6,678 nucleotides of DNA from Bacteroidales bacterium (GTDB lineage: Bacteria > Bacteroidota > Bacteroidia > Bacteroidales > UBA3824), in assembly GCA_017530465.1 (NCBI GenBank), contig JAFXMJ010000094.1, positions 1-6,678 of the forward strand. Direction: 5' to 3'. The first letter of the stretch is position 1, and the number at the start of each line of letters is the position of its first letter. Position numbers and translations under genes: made by a program. This document shows, one piece after another, positions 5,809-6,678 of this stretch. The notes beneath the pieces were generated by a model. That model saw only the letters and a list, made by a program, of their open reading frames with translations, was not told the DNA's origin and did not search any database.

Positions 5809-6678
5809 ATGTCCGCAAAACTCACAGAGACCAACCGCATTGAGTTTAAACAGGAACTCAACGACTCCCTTGATTTGGAGAAGGAGATTATAGCCTTTCT
5901 CAATTACAGGGAAGGCGGCATTTTGTATATTGGAATCGAAAAAAACGGTGTTCCCGTCGGCGTAAAAGACATTGACGGTGATATGCTCAAAATCAAAGAC
6001 CGAATCCGAAAAAACATTTTGCCTTCGCCAATGGGATTGTTTGATGTTTTGATGGAACGCATTGACGGTGTGCCTGTTATAAAGATTTTTGTGGCGTCGG
6101 GCAGCGAAAAACCGTATTACAAAACCAAATACGGACTGTCTGAAAAGGGCTGTTTTATCCGCGTTGGAACGGCGGCAGAACCGATGACAACTGCAATGAT
6201 TGAAGACCTCTACGCGCACCGTGTACGCAATTCGTTGCGCAGCATCCGTTCTCCTCGCAAAAACTTGACTTTCCGTCAGTTGCATATTTATTACGAGAGC
6301 AAAGGTCTTGCGCTAAACGATCATTTTTTGGAAAATCTCGACTTGCTTACCGACAATGGCGACCTCAATTACGTTGCGTATTTGCTTGCCGACGAAAACA
6401 GTATGTCGATAAAAGTGGCCAAATATTCAGGCACAGACCGTGTTGACCTTATTGCCAACAATGAGTACGGTTTTTGTTCGTTGCTCAAAGCCACCGACCA
6501 AGTGCTTGACAAACTGAAAGTTGAAAACAATGTTAGTAGCAAAATTACCTATAAACGGCGCATCGATACGCCGCTTTGGGATGAGCGTGCTATGCGCGAA
6601 ATTGTAATCAATGCCATCGTTCACAATGATTTTTACACAAACGAAGTGCCGCCGAAGTTTGAGATTTTTTCCGACCGC
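5809..6678 (+). CDS. AlbA_2 (Schlafen-type) protein with GHKL-like ATPase region, C-terminus cut by window
   Basis: The frame stays open from the ATG at 5809 for 290 codons to the right edge. Residues 8-130 fit the AlbA_2 domain: ETNRIEFKQEL, then AFLNYREGGILYIGIEKNG (the conserved N..GG..IG core, near 29-47), GV at 51-52, and a closing GCFIRVGTAAEPM near 114-126. Residues 150-245 are a linker region with no motif I recognise. REIVINAIVHNDF (263-275) resembles the start of the GHKL-like ATPase domain found at the C terminus of this family (HATPase_c_4), with Glu264, Asn268 and His272 in the N-box-like positions. The final visible residues, FEIFSDR, match the following strand. Such proteins are often labelled RecG-related helicases or transcriptional regulators; a helicase activity is not supported. 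DNA or RNA binding is inferred from the family. Leucine is mostly TTG, unlike gapA next door. Confidence 0.88.
   Translation, partial: MSAKLTETNRIEFKQELNDSLDLEKEIIAFLNYREGGILYIGIEKNGVPVGVKDIDGDMLKIKDRIRKNILPSPMGLFDVLMERIDGVPVIKIFVASGSEKPYYKTKYGLSEKGCFIRVGTAAEPMTTAMIEDLYAHRVRNSLRSIRSPRKNLTFRQLHIYYESKGLALNDHFLENLDLLTDNGDLNYVAYLLADENSMSIKVAKYSGTDRVDLIANNEYGFCSLLKATDQVLDKLKVENNVSSKITYKRRIDTPLWDERAMREIVINAIVHNDFYTNEVPPKFEIFSDR

Noticed and set aside
5770..6285. 171-codon minus-strand open frame over the AlbA_2 gene
   Set aside because: The plus-strand frame encodes clear AlbA_2 motifs and has a matching promoter; the opposing frame has no recognisable motif.

Overview
The window looks like a chromosomal segment of a member of the Bacteroidota, probably Bacteroidales. 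Three things point there. A secreted protease ends in a type IX secretion (T9SS) sorting domain. All four genes are preceded by a match to the Bacteroidota -7 promoter element TAnnTTTG, in AT-rich leaders without clear Shine-Dalgarno sites. The gene content (LysM/periplasmic-binding fusion, AlbA_2 regulator-like protein) is typical of that phylum. I see no RNA genes, insertion sequences, CRISPR arrays or integration sites.

Layout. (1) Positions 1-2357, minus strand: a lysyl-endopeptidase-like S1 protease with signal peptide, propeptide, catalytic domain, a jelly-roll/fibronectin-like region and the start of a T9SS type A C-terminal domain. It is cut by the left window edge shortly before its expected end. 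(2) Positions 2358-2501: an AT-rich divergent promoter region. (3) Positions 2502-4361, plus strand: a 619-residue secreted protein with three LysM domains and a type I periplasmic-binding-protein fold. (4) Positions 4362-4498: a convergent intergenic region with a strong bidirectional hairpin terminator between two AATTG-rich repeat patches. (5) Positions 4499-5566, minus strand: type I glyceraldehyde-3-phosphate dehydrogenase, with the codon use of a highly expressed gene. (6) Positions 5567-5808: a second divergent promoter region. (7) Positions 5809-6678, plus strand: the first 290 residues of an AlbA_2 (Schlafen-type) plus GHKL-like ATPase protein, cut by the right edge.

The genes do not form an operon. 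Neighbours alternate in strand and each has its own promoter, so this is four independently transcribed units: cell-surface proteolysis, envelope/peptidoglycan binding, central glycolysis, and a putative DNA-binding regulator. The most informative details are the match between the protease's apparent lysine specificity and its own propeptide cleavage site, the insertion of a jelly-roll domain inside a fibronectin-like domain, and the architecture of the LysM/binding-protein fusion, which could be an envelope regulator rather than a transport protein. I found no convincing evidence of an undescribed multi-gene system.
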